A stretch of DNA of 64,000 nucleotides from Wurfbainia villosa (taxonomy: Eukaryota; Streptophyta; Magnoliopsida; Zingiberales; Zingiberaceae): NCBI GenBank assembly GCA_025175895.1, contig CM045987.1, positions 31,026,113 through 31,090,112 of the forward strand, written 5' to 3'. Numbering within the stretch: the stretch's first letter is position 1; the number at the start of each line of letters is the position of its first letter. The notes below the pieces were generated by a model. That model was given only the letters and a program-made list of their open reading frames with translations. It made no database searches and had not been told where the DNA came from. The translations under genes and the position numbers were made by a program. Of the stretch, positions 10,660 through 23,402 are shown one piece after another.

Positions 10660-13600
10660 ATGATGTCTTTGAATTGCGTTCCATTTTGGATTCGAATAAA
10701 TTGACTGGGCCGAGCTTCATGGACTGGCTTAGAAGCTTGAGAATTGTTCTCAAGGCGGAAAAGCTTGCATATGTCCTTGAAGAGCCTCTTCCTGACCGTC
10801 CTAAGGACGATGCAACTCCAGACCAAATGTTGGTCTATCAGAAACATGTGGCAGATTCTGAGCTGGCGAGTTGCATCATGCTAGCGGCGATGGTACCTGA
10901 GCTGCAAAAGCAGCATGAGCATATGGATGCTAATACTATGGTCTTCCATCTTCATGAGTTGTTCGATGAGCAAGCGAGATCCGAAAGGTTCGAGGTCTCT
11001 AGGCTCCTCTTCACTACGAAGATGCAAGAAGGTTCGTCTGTAGTGCAGTTTGTGCTAAAGATGAACGGGTACATCGAGCGGCTAGCTACCCTCGGTTTTG
11101 TGATGGATCATGAGTTAAGTATTGACTTAATTCTGCATTGTTTTCCCAAGAGTTTCTCGCAATTTGTGATGAACTATCGGATGAACAAATTGGAATCCAC
11201 CATTCCCGAGCTCCTCAATATGCTGAAGACTGTGGAGCCTTCTGTGAAGCATGAGGAGAAGGCGGTTCTGTTAGTTGATTCCTCAAAGAAAGGTTCTAAG
11301 AGGAAGGCAAAAGAACAGAAGAAAGGAAAGAAAAAGGCAAAGAAGGTGGAACCAGCGCAAAAGGGCACTTGCCATCACTGTGGCAAGGAAGGCCACTGGC
11401 GAAGAAACTGCAAGATTTATCTTGAGTCCATGAAGAAGAAGAAGGCATCCGATGCCCCATCCTCTTCAGGTATCTTCGTTATTGATTATCATTCTATTTC
11501 CTTAGACACTTGGGTATTGGATACTGGGTGTAGCTCACATATATGTAATGACATACAGGGGCTAAGGAATAGAAGAAGACTTGTCAGAGGGGAGTCAAAT
11601 TTGCGAGTTGGCAATGGAGCAAAGGTTGCTGCGGTCGCCATCGGAACTTATTTGCTGAAACTCCCTAGTGGACTAGTCTTGGAACTGGACAATTGCTATT
11701 ATGTTCCTTCTCTAATAAAGAACATTGTTTCTATTTCCTGCTTAAATAGAAATGGTTTCCATTTAACGTTTAGTAACAATTGTTGTTATATAACTTTGAA
11801 TGGCGTACTTTATGGAACTGGAACTTTGAGTAATGACATTTATACGTTGGACGTATCCAGTGACATTTTCAATATCGAAGCGAGCAACACGCGTGCTCGA
11901 AAGGATAATCACATAGACTCCTATATGTGGCATTGTCGTCTTGGCCATATAAGCAAGAAACGCATGTCCGAATTACACCGATGTGGAATTCTGGAATCGT
12001 TTGAATTGGATTCATACGATACATGCGAATCATGCTTAAAAGGCAAGATGACTAAGTTACCTTTTACTGGAAAAGGTGAACGAGTGGGAGAGTTACTAGG
12101 TCTAGTACATACTGATGTATGTGGACCTATGTCAACTCAAGCATTAGGAGGCTATAGCTACTTCATTACCTTCACCGATGATCACTCACTGTTTGGGTAT
12201 GTGTTCTTGATGAAACACAAGTCTGAAGCCTTTGAAAGGTTCAAAGAATTCAGAAATGAAGTAGAGAAACAACATGACAAAAGTATTAAAATACTTCGAT
12301 CGGATCGAGGTGGTGAATACTTAAGTCAAGAGTTTCTTGATTATCTAAGAGACAATGACATATTGTCTCAATGGACTCCGCCCTATACACCACAGCATAA
12401 TGGTGTATCTGAGAGGCGTAACCGGACCTTGTTGGACATGGTCAGGTCAATGATGAATCATGCGACTCTTCCCAAGTCCTTTTGGGGTTATGCACTTCAG
12501 ACAGCTGTTTACTTGTTAAACAGAATGCCTACCAAGGTAGTCTTAACTACTCCATATGAGATATGGAATGGTAAGAAACCTCATGTATCTTACTTGAAGA
12601 TATGGGGTTGTCTCGCTATGTGAAGCTGGATCAGACGTATAAATTGGATGCTAAGTCCGATAAATGTCTATTTATTGATACCCTAAGGAAACAAGGGGTT
12701 ACCAATTCTATCATCCCGTGGAACAAAAGGTGTTTGTTTCAAGGCATGCTGTGTTTCTAGAGAAAGAGTTTCTCTTGCAAGAAAACAGTGGGAGTGTCGT
12801 CGAGCTTGAGGAGGCTCGAGAGACTCAAATAGACATTGATGAGATACCGGTGAGGCACAACAAATGACAACTCATAGTGATGAGCAATCGTCGACCTATT
12901 GTAACACCACATCTTCAGAGATCCGCAGAACACGCAATATTCCCGAGAGATATGGATTTCTCGTAAGTGAATCGAACGACGGTTACTCATTGATGATGAG
13001 GAGCCTACCAGCTTATGAAGAAGTCCGATACAGTTCGAAGGGATAAGTGGCTTGGTGCCATGAAGTCGGAAATGGATTCCATGTACGAAAACCAAGTTTG
13101 AACTTGGTTGACCACCAAGGCATAAAGCCTATAGGGTGCAAGTGGGTTTTCAAGAAGAAAACCTATGGATGGTAATGTGATTACCTATAAGGTTAGATTG
13201 GTGGCGAAAGGATATCGCCAAAAACAAGGTGTTGATTATGACGAAACCTATTCGCTCAGTAGCTATGCTTAAATCCATTCGATGCTCCCGCCATAGCGCT
13301 CATTATGATTATGAGATATGGCGATGGATGTGAAAATTTTCCTTAATGGAAACTCGCCGAGGACGTGTATATGATAACCGAGGGTTTCACATCGGTTGAT
13401 AAAACCAAGGTATGCAAATTGCGATGATCCATTTATGGATTGAAGCAAGCATCCAGAGTCGAATATCCGCTTTGATGAGACAATCAAAAAGTTTGATTTC
13501 TCACAAAATCCGCATTTAACCTTGTGTGTACAAGAAGGTTAGTGGGAGTGCAATGTGTTCCTAGTATTGTATGTCGATGACATATTACTTATAGGAAACG

Positions 13601-14531
13601 ATGTGTCAATCTTACATACCGCTAAGGTTTGGTTATCCAAGACATTCTCCATGAAAGACGGGAGAAGCAACCTACATCCTGGGATTAAGATCTATAGAGA
13701 TAGATCGAAACGGTTGCTTGGTCTTTCGCAGCCTACATATATAGACCGAAAAGCAAAGAGGTTTAGCATGTCGGAATCCAAGAAAGGTTATCCGCCCATC
13801 GTGCATGGGGTACACCTTTCAAGTCTATGTGTCCGCGCACGTAAGAGAGGATTTGCATGAGTAAGATTCCCTATGCATCCGCAATAGGATCTATCATGTA
13901 TGCTATGTTATGTACGAGGCCCGATGTATCGTATGCCTGAGTGTCACGAGCAGATACTAACCGATCCAGAATGGATCATTGGGCGGATCATAAGACGATC
14001 CTAAGTACTTGAGAAGAACTAAGGATGTGTTCCTAATATATGGAGAAGGGGACATGGTGATACGCGGTATACGGATGCCGCCTTCCGCATACAAGGATGA
14101 TTCCGTGTCTCACCGATACGTGTTCACCTTGAATGGGGCGCAGTGAGTTGGAAAAGTTCCAAACAAGAGATCAGAGCGGATTCTACCACCGAGGTAATAT
14201 ATTGCGCCTTCGGCAAAGAAAGGAAGCGGTTTGATCAAGAAGTTCGCTCATGAACTTGGTGTGATTCCGCCATTGTTGAAGCAATACCGGTTCATCATGA
14301 CAACAATGGAGCAATTGACACAGCGAAAAGAGCCAAGGTCTCATCAACGATCCAAACATGTGCTTCACCGCTATCATCTTATCGAGAGATCATAAGTAGG
14401 AACGAAATACAAATCGAGAAAATTCCCACCGAAAGGAACTTAGCGATCCTTTGACTAAGGCATTACCTCAAAGTAAGCTCGAGGGTCATGTTAGAGCTTA
14501 TGGTATTGATACGTGTAGCGATTGGCATTAG
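10660..14531 (+). pseudogene. E1 gag-pol polyprotein, intact first half, broken RT-RNase H
   Basis: The ATG pair at 10660/10663 starts MMSLN, but a 1-base loss near 10675 puts it out of frame with the long stretch ending at 12623. That stretch holds Gag (UBN2-like), zinc knuckle CHHCGKEGHWRRNC (11370-11411), protease DTG (11520-11528), the GAG-pre-integrase motif WHCRLGH, and integrase with catalytic Asp 12114-12116, Asp 12303-12305 and Glu 12411-12413, a DD35E spacing. After 12623 (a stop created by a shift in WGCPAYVK) pol continues in fragments: RT YVDD at 13570-13581, RNase H about 14040-14400, terminal SDWH and TAG at 14529-14531. Not functional. Confidence 0.92.
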
Positions 14532-14544
14532 GCCAAGTGGAGTC

Positions 14545-16738
14545 CGTTAGTAATATATGAGAGATGTCCTAAGGCAATCGCTTTATGTATGAACCATTTA
14601 TATGATAAATGAAGATTCACTATTCGAGTATACATGTTTTATGTATTTGATTGGATCTTAAACTCATTTATCAATGTCCACGATACGATTCACAAAGATG
14701 AGAGAATTTGTGATTGATCACAACTAGTGAGTATCTCTACATGTGTAATTGTGATGTATCTAATTATCCTAGTCGATGAATTGATGGATTCGACACCATC
14801 AATTCGCCGAGACTAGCACGAGGTATACCTCGTGTATCCAAGCAAATGATTCTCACCGGGCCGAGACATAGTGATGTCCGAGTTAATCGTGGATGCTAGT
14901 TATGGTAACTAGTTCATTGGAGTGACCACCGTAAGACTTCATATGGTTCTCTCGCATATATAGATATGTCAATGAAGTTCTTACTGTAGCTTAAGTGCGA
15001 TGTTCCTTCGACTTGCGTATTCAAGTCATCTTGATCATGGAGACTTATGCTTTGACATCTTAAGCAAACATCTCGAGGAGATGTGGACCCGGATGATTGG
15101 GTATAAGTCAAGTGATCAAGGTGTTTGAATAGCCTATAAAGGATTCACCACTCTGCAGGAGATGTATACCCATGGCCTCTCGTCGGATTGTTACTAAAGT
15201 CTTCGCCAAAGCATTACATGTTTAGAGTAAGGTACTCTTCGATACATGTGGAGTAACTAGAACTGTGAGGACGAGGAAATGATACTTGGGCTAGGTGTGA
15301 CGAGTCACCTAGTGGGGATCGGCACTATAGACCATGTCCTCAACCAAGTGGGTATAAGATGAGTGAAGGGAATGGGGCACGATTCATTCGAGCCATCAAG
15401 GGTTTCGTAAATAGTTCGATCAACTGCTGATCTTTTCTGCTAATTGGGGATCATGATGTACTACTAGGTGCCACTCATGATCGCTCTATAATTAATGGTT
15501 AATTATAGACGGCCAACATAAACCGAGAACCTATTTGGTCACACGACAACGAGTGTAATCCAAAGGATTTAAAACGAGCTTGAGAATGGGATTCTCGCAT
15601 CGAGAAACTAGGTTTGGTTGGACCAAACATAAAGCGAGCATGAAATTGTTTCACCGCAATGGAAGCATGGATGGGCCGCGCCTATGAAGACGTAATGGAT
15701 GGACCAAAATGGTTTGGTTCTAATCCAATGGATAAGAATAAACCAAAGGGTTTGGTTTATTTTAAACGAATGAACCAAAAGTTGGTTCGGTTCATTTTAA
15801 CTTAAAATAAACGATCATGGTTTGGTTTATTTTAACTTATCTTAATGGAGCGGGTTAACGGGCTTTATGGATATGATCCATTAACCATTAAGAGAATTAA
15901 TTCTCTATAAAAGAGGGCTTAAGGGATTGTTAAGCCCTAATCATCCAAAACCCTAGCTTGAAGTTGCCGCCCACCCCTTGGAGGAATTTTCGGCGCCCAA
16001 CTACAAGCTGCCGCCGCCCAGCTTTGTGCCTCCGTCCAAGACCCTTGCCGGCGTCCAAGCTCCAGCCGGTGAACCTCCGGCGACCCTCCGGTGATCTCCT
16101 ATAGGTTCGGCATCAAGGTGAGCTTTTTCTCTCCTTGTTTTGGCCGGCGCCTACTCCTCCACCAAGCTGTCCAGTTTTCTGGACAGCTTCTTCTCCTCTC
16201 GTCGGAGCGTCGTTTGGACGACGGTTAGTGATCCGACAGTGGCTAACATATCGGGGATTTGATCTCCGGTAATCCTCTAAGGTGGAGGACGAAGGATTCG
16301 TCAATCGGTTGACGAATACCTCTCCGGAGAAGCGAGTCTTGAGGACTTGTTTTTAGGTCCGAATTTGGATTCGGATCGTGATCATCTCTCGATCACGTCG
16401 TCTTCAACACGAGGCTAGTAACCCGTACGAAGACAAAGCTCGTGGCTTGGCGAAGTCATCCCGAGGAGCTCGGCGTGGATACGGATAGAGATGATTCTTA
16501 CGAGGATCGTTCCGGTTGATGCCGTTCCCGCTACACGTCATACGAAAGGTATAACGTAGTTTAATTTTCTTTTATTGCAAATTTTAATTTATGGTTATGT
16601 CTACACTTGTTGTAATAGCATGCGTGTGTTGTGTGTGTTGTAATAAATATAGATTTATTAATTTTAATTGCTTCCGCTGTGCTCATGTTTACGAAACATG
16701 ATCGAACACACACACGCCGCGGTGCCGGAAACCCAACA
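14545..16738 (+). repeat. E1 3' LTR (family A, 2194 bp)
   Basis: The first base is C rather than T (CGTTAGTAATATATGAG); it ends GGAAACCCAACA. From 14545 to about 15700 many 1-3 base differences from the 5' LTR, often losses around TG or GG words, contrast with near identity after about 15840. See the finding on uneven indel density. Confidence 0.92.
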
Positions 16739-16743
16739 TCACC

Positions 16744-19700
16744 ATGTCCCCTTCTCAATATATTAGGAACACATCCTTAGTTCTTCTTAAGTACTTAAGG
16801 ATCGTCTTAACAGTTGCCCAATGATCCATTCCTGGATCAAACTTGTATCTACTTGTGACACTCAGAGCATACGATACATCGAGCCTCATACATAACATAG
16901 CATACATGATAGATCCTATTGCGGATGCATAGGGAATCTTACTCATGCAAATCCTCTCGTCTTCTGTGCGCGGACACATAAACTTTGAAAGGTGTATCCC
17001 ATGCCTGATGGGAAGGTAACCTTTCCTGGATTCCGACATGCTAAACCTCTTTAGCACTCGGTCTATATATGTAGACTGTGAAAGACTAAGCAACCGTTTC
17101 GATCTATCCCTATAGATCATAATCCCGAGGATGTAGGTTGCTTCTCCCAGGTCTCTCATGAAGAATGTCTTGGACAACCAAATCTTAACTGACTGTAAGA
17201 CTGAAACATCATTTCTTATAAGTAATATGTCATCGACATACAATACTAGGAACACGACTACACTCCCACTAACCTTCTTGTACACACAAGGTTCATCTGA
17301 ATTTTGTGAGAAATCAAACTTTTTGGTTGTCTCATCAAAATGGATATTCCAGCTCCTGGATGCTTGCTGCAATCCATATGTGGACCGTCGCAATTTGCAT
17401 ACCTTGGTTTTATTAACCGATGTGAAACCCTCAGGTTGTATCATATACACGTCCTCGAGTAGGTTTCCATTAAGGAAAGATGTTTTCACATCCATCTGTC
17501 ATACCTCATAATCATAATGAGCCGCTATGGCCAGGAGCATCCAAATGGATTTAAGCATAGCAACAGGCGAATAGGTTTCGTCATAATCAACACCTTGCTT
17601 TTGCCTATATCCTTTCGCCACCAATCTAGCCTTATAGGTAATCACATTACCATCCATGTCGGTTTTCTTCTTAAAAACCCACTTGCACCCTATAGGCTTT
17701 ATGCCTTCAGGTGGATCAACCAAGTTCCAAACTTAATTTTCATACATGAATCCATTTCCGACTTTATGGCTTCAAGTCATTTGTCCCTTTCTGAACTTTT
17801 CAGAACTTCTTCATAATTAGTAGGTTCCTCATCGTTAATGAGTAACACGTCGTTCGATTCACTTACGAGAAATCCATATCTCTCAGGAATGTTGCGTGTC
17901 CTACCAAATCTACGAAGATGTGGTGTCACAATAGGTTCCACCGATGTCTCATCACTATGAGTCATCGGTCGAGGTGCTTGACCAAGTATCTCATCAATGT
18001 CTACTAGAGTCGATTGAACCTCCTCAAGTTCAATGACACTCCCACTGTTTTCTTGCAAGAGAAACTCTTTCTCTAGAAACACAACATTCCTTGAAACAAA
18101 CACCTTTTGTTCCAAGGGATGATAGAATTGGTAACCCCTCGTTTCTTTAGGGTATCCAATAAATAGACATTTATCAGACTTAGCATCCAATTTGTCTAAC
18201 ACAGTCCGCTTCACATAAGCAGGACAACCCCATTTCTTCAAGTAAGATAAATGAGGTTTCTTACTAGCCCATATCTCATATGGAGTAGTAGAGACTACCT
18301 TGGTCGGGATTCTATTTAACAAGTAAACAACTGTCTGAAGTGCATAGCCCCAAAAGGACTTGGGAAGATTCGCGTGATTCATCATTGACCTGACCATGTC
18401 CAACAAGGTCTAGTTTCACCTCTCAGATACACCATTAAGTTGTGGTGTATATGGTGGAGTCCATTGAGATAATATACCATTGTCCCTCAGATAATCTAGA
18501 AACTCTTGACTCAAGTATTCACCACCTCGATCCGATCGAAGTATTTTAATACTCTTGCCAAGTTGTTTCTCTACTTCATTTCTGAACTCTTTGAACCTTT
18601 CTAAGGCTTCTGACTTGTGTTTCATCAAGAACACATACCCAAACTGTGAGTGATCATCGATGAAGGTAATGAAGTAGTTATAACCTCCTAAGGCCTGAGT
18701 AGGCACAAGTCCACATACATCAGTATGTATTAGACCAAGCAACTTACCCACCGGTTCACCTTTTCCAGTAAAAGGTAACTTGGTCATCTTGTCTTTTAAG
18801 CATGATTCGCATGTATCGTATGAATCTAATTCAAACGATTCTAGAATTCCACATCAGTGTAATTCGGACATGCGTTTCTTGCTCACATGACCAAGACGAC
18901 AATGCCACATGTAGAAGTCTAATTGATTATCTTTTCGAGCATGCTTGTTGCTCGCTTCGATATTGAAAATGTCACTGGATACGTCCAACGTATAAATACC
19001 ATTGCTTAAAGTTTCAGTCCCATAAAGAACGCCATTCAAAGTTATGTAACAACAATTGTTACTAAAAGTTAAATGGTACTCATTTCTATTTAAACAAGAA
19101 ATAGAAATGATGTTCTTTATCAATGAAGGAACATAAAAGCAATTATCCAGTTCTAAGACAAGTCCTGTAGGGAGTTTCAATAAATACGTTCCGATGGCGA
19201 GTGCAGCAACCTTTGCTCCATTCCCAACATGTAAATTTGACTCTCCCTTGACGAGTCTTCTTCTATTCCTTAGCCCATGTATGTCATTACATATATGTGA
19301 GTCACACCCAATATCCAATACCCAAGTGTCTGAGGAAATAGAATGACAATCAATAACGAAGATATCTAAAGAAGATGGGGCATCTGATGCTTTATTCTTC
19401 TTTACGGACTCAAGATAAATCTTGCAGTTTCTTCGCCAATGACCCTCCTTTCCATAATGATGGCAAGTGCCCTTTTGAGTTGGTTCTACCTTTTTAGCCT
19501 TTTTCTTCTTCCCCTTCTGTTGTTCCTTTAACTCCCTCTTAGAACCTTTCTTAAGGAATCAACTAACAACACCGTCCCCTGCTCATGCTTCTCAGAAGGC
19601 TCCATAATCTTCATCATGTTGAGCAGTACCACAGATGAACCTTCTTGTATCTCAGAGGTGAAGAGGAGCTTGGAGACTTCGAACCTTTCGAATCTCACTT

Positions 19701-20013
19701 GCTCATCAAACAACTCATAAAGATGAAGGACTATGGTATGAGCATCCATATGCTCATGCTGCTTCCGTAGCTCGGGTAGCATCGCGGCTAGCATGATGCA
19801 ACTCACTTCCTCAGAATCACTCACATGTTTTTGATGGGCCAACAATTGGTCCGGTGTTGCATCATCACTAGGACGGGCGGGAAGAGACGCTTTGAGGACA
19901 TACTCAAGCTTTTCTGCCTTGAGAACAATTCTCAAGTTTCTAAGCCAGTCCAAGAAGTTCTGCCGAGTCAATTTATTCGAATTCAAAATAGAGCGCAAAT
20001 TCAAAGACATCAT
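16744..20013 (-). pseudogene. E2 gag-pol, 5' and middle part (Gag to RNase H start)
   Basis: Starts at the ATG 20013 (MMSLNLRSILNSN). Gag is open to about 19560, then frameshifts. A zinc-knuckle remnant lies near 19430. The protease frame 19318-18854 reads MDIGCDSHICND, where sister copies have LDTG. Integrase with HTDVCG and SDRGGEY is in 18787-18416, and its C-terminal region in 18406-17777. RT spans 17723-16755 with GYRQKQGVDYDETYSPV and YVDDILL. RNase H is entered at LRRTKDVFLIY and cut by E1; it resumes at 7165. Several frameshifts and stops; at least the protease Thr-to-Ile change would affect the active site. Confidence 0.9.
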
Positions 20014-21239
20014 GATCAAGCGATTAACCTAGAAATACAAAACGAGCATATATGAGAAAGATGATTTAAAATGCATCCACATACATTTACAAAGATCGTA
20101 GGTCAATCTCCGAATGGGCTGATATCCAATATAGATAAGAACGACCTTGGAGTGAGTCCAACAAGCCATACTTACATATGATGGCAGGTATCAAGTATAC
20201 CGATTACATATCACGTATTGTAACTATCACAATGTGCTATCAACTAATTGAATGTTTACACATACATTGGGTTGGTAACACATTAACAAGTATGCATCAT
20301 ATGCATAACACCCAACTTCACCTCTCTTCACATCGACCTTGGAGTGAGTCCAACAAATCGATGCTCCAAGTTAGAGCCGACCAATTAATCGCGAAATAGT
20401 TTTAATATGGTTAGAGCGCATTCAACCAATTAGCCATGCTTGGAGTGAGTCCAACAACCTAAACTAACGATTGACCTCTGACTCTTACCATAGTAGAGTT
20501 AAACTATTCCAATGATTTGAACATGTTCAGGTTCGAGACGGACTTGGAGTGAGTCCAACAACCCAAATAAGAAACAGAACTCTGGTTCTAATCATATTAA
20601 TGGAAGGTGTAAGCTTTAATATTGTATAAGGGTTTTAAAGTCTCATCCTCTTTGCATGCAAATAACTATTATCTACATGACATGACATACATCTACATGT
20701 CACGACACGCATGACATAATGATATGCATCTAATGAAATTACATGACATATAATTATGTCATGTACTTAATTTCCTTATATGTCATAACTATTTATGGAA
20801 ATAAAATACGTTTAAGATTTGATTCCCAAAATCAAATCATGACTAAATTAGAAAATAAATTTCTAAATCTAATCACATATTTTATTTATGGAAGGTCTCA
20901 ATTAAACAAAGTCAAATTTAATTTAGGAAACAAATTTCCTAAATTGTCAAAACTATTTATGAAAATCAAATATATTTTAGATTTGATTTCCCAAATCAAA
21001 TCATAATTAAATTAGGAAAAAATTTCAAATCTAATCAAATATTTTATTTATGGAAAGTATTAATTTCCATAAATACTTCTAACTTTCCAAAAGTAGAAGA
21101 TTTCCATAAATACTTTTAGAATTTCCAAAATTAGAAAATTTCCATAAATACTTCTAAACTTCCAAAAGTAGAAAATTTCTATAAATACAATTACGACTAT
21201 CGCAAAATAATTTTACGATTATGTCGAAATACAACCTGG
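20014..21239 (-). other. E2 untranslated leader
   Basis: No coding sequence. On the minus strand, from primer-binding site to gag, it carries the AT-rich tandem repeats (about 20800-21190) and four copies of the hairpin module at 20543-20561, 20439-20457, 20338-20356 and 20146-20164. The loop is CTCAC rather than CTCTC while the TTGGA/TCCAA stem is unchanged. Confidence 0.8.
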
Positions 21240-21251
21240 GCTCTGATACCA
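21240..21251 (-). other. Primer-binding site of E2 (tRNA-iMet)
   Basis: GCTCTGATACCA on the plus strand, an exact complement of TGGTATCAGAGC, 1 bp from the LTR. Confidence 0.92.
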
Positions 21252-21252
21252 C

Positions 21253-23090
21253 AGTTGGGTTTCAGGCACCGCGGCGAGTGTGTGTTCGAATATGTTTCGT
21301 AAACATGTGCACAGCGGAAGAAATAAAAAGTAATAAATCTAATTTATCACATCACACACACCACCTGCATGCATAGTACAACATATGTAGACATAACCGT
21401 AGTTTCAAATTTTTGCAATAAAAGAAAATTAGTCTACATATACCTGACGTATCACTTGTAGCGAGAAAGGCATCAATCGGAGCGACTCTCGCTAGAATTG
21501 CCTATATCCGTATCCACCTCGAGTATCATCGGGATGACTTCACAAAGCCGCGAGCCTCGTCTTCGTATGAGTCACTAGCCTCGTGTCAAAGACGATGTGA
21601 TCGAGAGAAGATCACAATCCAAATCAAAATTCGGATTAGAAATTGAGTCCCAATAACTCGCTTCTCCGGAGAGGTATTCGTCAACCGTTTGACGAATCCT
21701 TCATCCTCCACCTATGAGGATTTCCATAGATCAAATCACCGGTAAAGTAGCCGCTGTTGGAGCTCAAAACGTCATCCAAATGACGCTCCAACACGTAAGG
21801 AAACAAGCTGTCCAGAAAAACCAACTTTTGGTTCATTCATTTAAAACAAACCAAACCCCTTTAGTTTATTCTACACCATTGGATTAGAATCAAACCAATT
21901 TGGTTCATCCATCATGTCTTCATAAGACACGGCCCATCCACGCTTCCATTGCCACTGAAACGATTTCATGCTTGATCCTTGTTTGGTCCAACCAAACTTA
22001 GTTTCTCTCAGTCTGAGAATCTCATTCTCAAGCTCGTTTTAAATCCTTCGGATTACGCTCGTTGTGTGTGTGACCAAATAGGTTCTCGGTTTAAGTTGGT
22101 TGTCTATAATTAACCATTAATTATTGAATGATCATGAGTGACACCTAGTAGTACATCATGATCCCCAATTAACCGAAAGATCAACGGTTGATCCAGAACT
22201 ATTTCTGAAACCTTCAGCAGCTACAATGAATCGTGCCCCATTCCCTTCACTCATCTTATACCCACTTGGTTCAGGACATGGTCTATATTGTCAGGCCCCA
22301 CTAGGTTGACTACGTCACACCTAGCCCAAGTATCATTTCCTCGTCTTACGAATTCTAGTTACTGCACATGTATCCAAGAGTACCTTACTCTAAACATGTA
22401 ATGCTTTGGCCAAAGACTTTAGTAACAAATCCGACGAGAGGCCATGGGTATACATCTCCTCGCACGGAGTGGTAAATCCTTTATAGGCTATTCAAATACC
22501 TTCGATCACTTTGACTTATGCCCAATCATCCCGGGTCCACATCTCCTCAGAGATGCTTGCTTAAGATGTCAAAGCATAAGTCTTCATGACCCAGATGACC
22601 TGAATACCGCAAGTCAAAGGAACATCGCACTTTACCTGAAGTAAGAACTTCATTGACATATCTATATATGCAGAGAACCATATGAAGTCTTACAGCAGGT
22701 CACTCCAATGGACTAGTTACCATAACTAGCATCCACGATTAACTCCAGACATCACAATGTCTCCAGTAAGTGAGAATCAGCTGCTTGGATACACCAAGGA
22801 GTATACCTCATGCTAGTCTCGACAGAATTGATGGTGTCTAAATCCATCAATTCATCGACTAGGGATAATTCTGATACATCACAATTACACATGTAGAGAT
22901 ACTCACTAGTTGTGATCCAATCACAAATTCTCTCATGCTGTGAATTGTTTCGTGGACGTTCATTAAATGAGTTTAAGATCTAATCAAATACATGAAAACA
23001 TGTATACTCAAATAGTGAATCTTCATTTATCATATAAATGGTTCAAACATAAGGCGATTGCCTTATGACATCTCTCATATATTACTAACA
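21253..23090 (-). repeat. E2 5' LTR with internal deletion (1838 bp)
   Basis: Starts AGTTGGG (first T changed to A) and ends TTACTAACA. Compared with the 3' LTR, about 345 bp is missing at 21818-21822, between GTCCAGAAA and ACCAACTTTTGG. The missing part corresponds to about 5043-5388, which includes the TATA box. So this 5' LTR cannot drive transcription in the family's usual way. Confidence 0.88.
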
Positions 23091-23095
23091 CCTTT

Positions 23096-23167
23096 GTCAA
23101 ACATCAAAATACTACTCGAGTCAAACTCGAGTTTGATCAATCATGACTTAGGTCGATTGCACCAACA
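23096..23167 (-). repeat. E8 5' LTR, remainder after E2
   Basis: Continues the LTR left at 4477: GTCAAACATCAAAATACT... to GATTGCACCAACA, matching 46790-46865 and 51922-51997 in E4. Adjacent host sequence starts at 23168. Confidence 0.8.
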
Positions 23168-23402
23168 CTTATGGCTTCTGAGTAACTTTGTGGATCACTT
23201 TCCAATATAAAAGTGATAAAATCTGTTCCAAATGATTTCAGATTTAATTGCTTCTCTAAAGTATGATTTTGTAAGATTGAAGTGATCTCAGATTTAATTG
23301 TTCCTTCCATTGAGATCCCTCATACGTGCTTATGGCTTCTGAGTAACTTTGGGGATCACTTTCCAATATAAAAGTGATAAAATCTAATCCAAAGGATTTC
23401 TC
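23168..23402 (-). repeat. 161-bp partial direct duplication in family D pol
   Basis: CTTATGGCTTCTGAGTAACT... at 23168 recurs at 23329 with few changes over about 70 bp, so the period is 161 bp. The minus-strand translation of both copies (FITFILESDPQSYSEAI) resembles the segment just before copia RT, so the duplication lies within a degraded pol. Confidence 0.65.

Larger units (their letters stand above)
7166..16738 (+). mobile_element. E1: family A copia retrotransposon, plus, inside E2
   Basis: Complete 9.57-kb element: 5' LTR 7166-9375, primer-binding site 9377-9388, leader 9389-10659, gag-pol 10660-14531, polypurine tract about 14535-14542, 3' LTR 14545-16738. The TSD TCACC is at 7161-7165 and 16739-16743. 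It lies head-on in the RNase H region of E2, a copy of its own family. The first half of pol is open, but the second half and most of the 3' LTR carry many 1-3 base changes. Confidence 0.95.
4478..23090 (-). mobile_element. E2: family A copia retrotransposon, minus, split by E1
   Basis: Complete element with TSD CCTTT at 4473-4477 and 23091-23095. Plus-strand order: 3' LTR 4478-6661, polypurine complement 6662-6672, broken gag-pol, leader, primer-binding site 21240-21251, 5' LTR 21253-23090. E1 sits within the RNase H region. Removing E1 leaves about 9.0 kb. The element is dead: frameshifts and stops in gag-pol, a degenerate protease motif, and a 5' LTR missing its promoter segment. Confidence 0.93.
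861..23167 (-). mobile_element. E8: family B gag-only LTR element, minus, split by E2
   Basis: The visible parts are the internal region (861-2985) and the 5' LTR (2986-4477 plus 23096-23167); E2 and nested E1 occupy 4478-23090. The arrangement matches E4: gag, a basic tail peptide, then AT-rich non-coding DNA with ATGTCATGACAT-type words. The LTR starts TGTAGGGG and ends ATTGCACCAACA, as in E4. The 3' LTR lies left of the window or was lost at the 860 edge. Sequence divergence from E4 is clearly larger than between E4's own LTRs, so this is an older copy or a sister subfamily. Confidence 0.75.
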
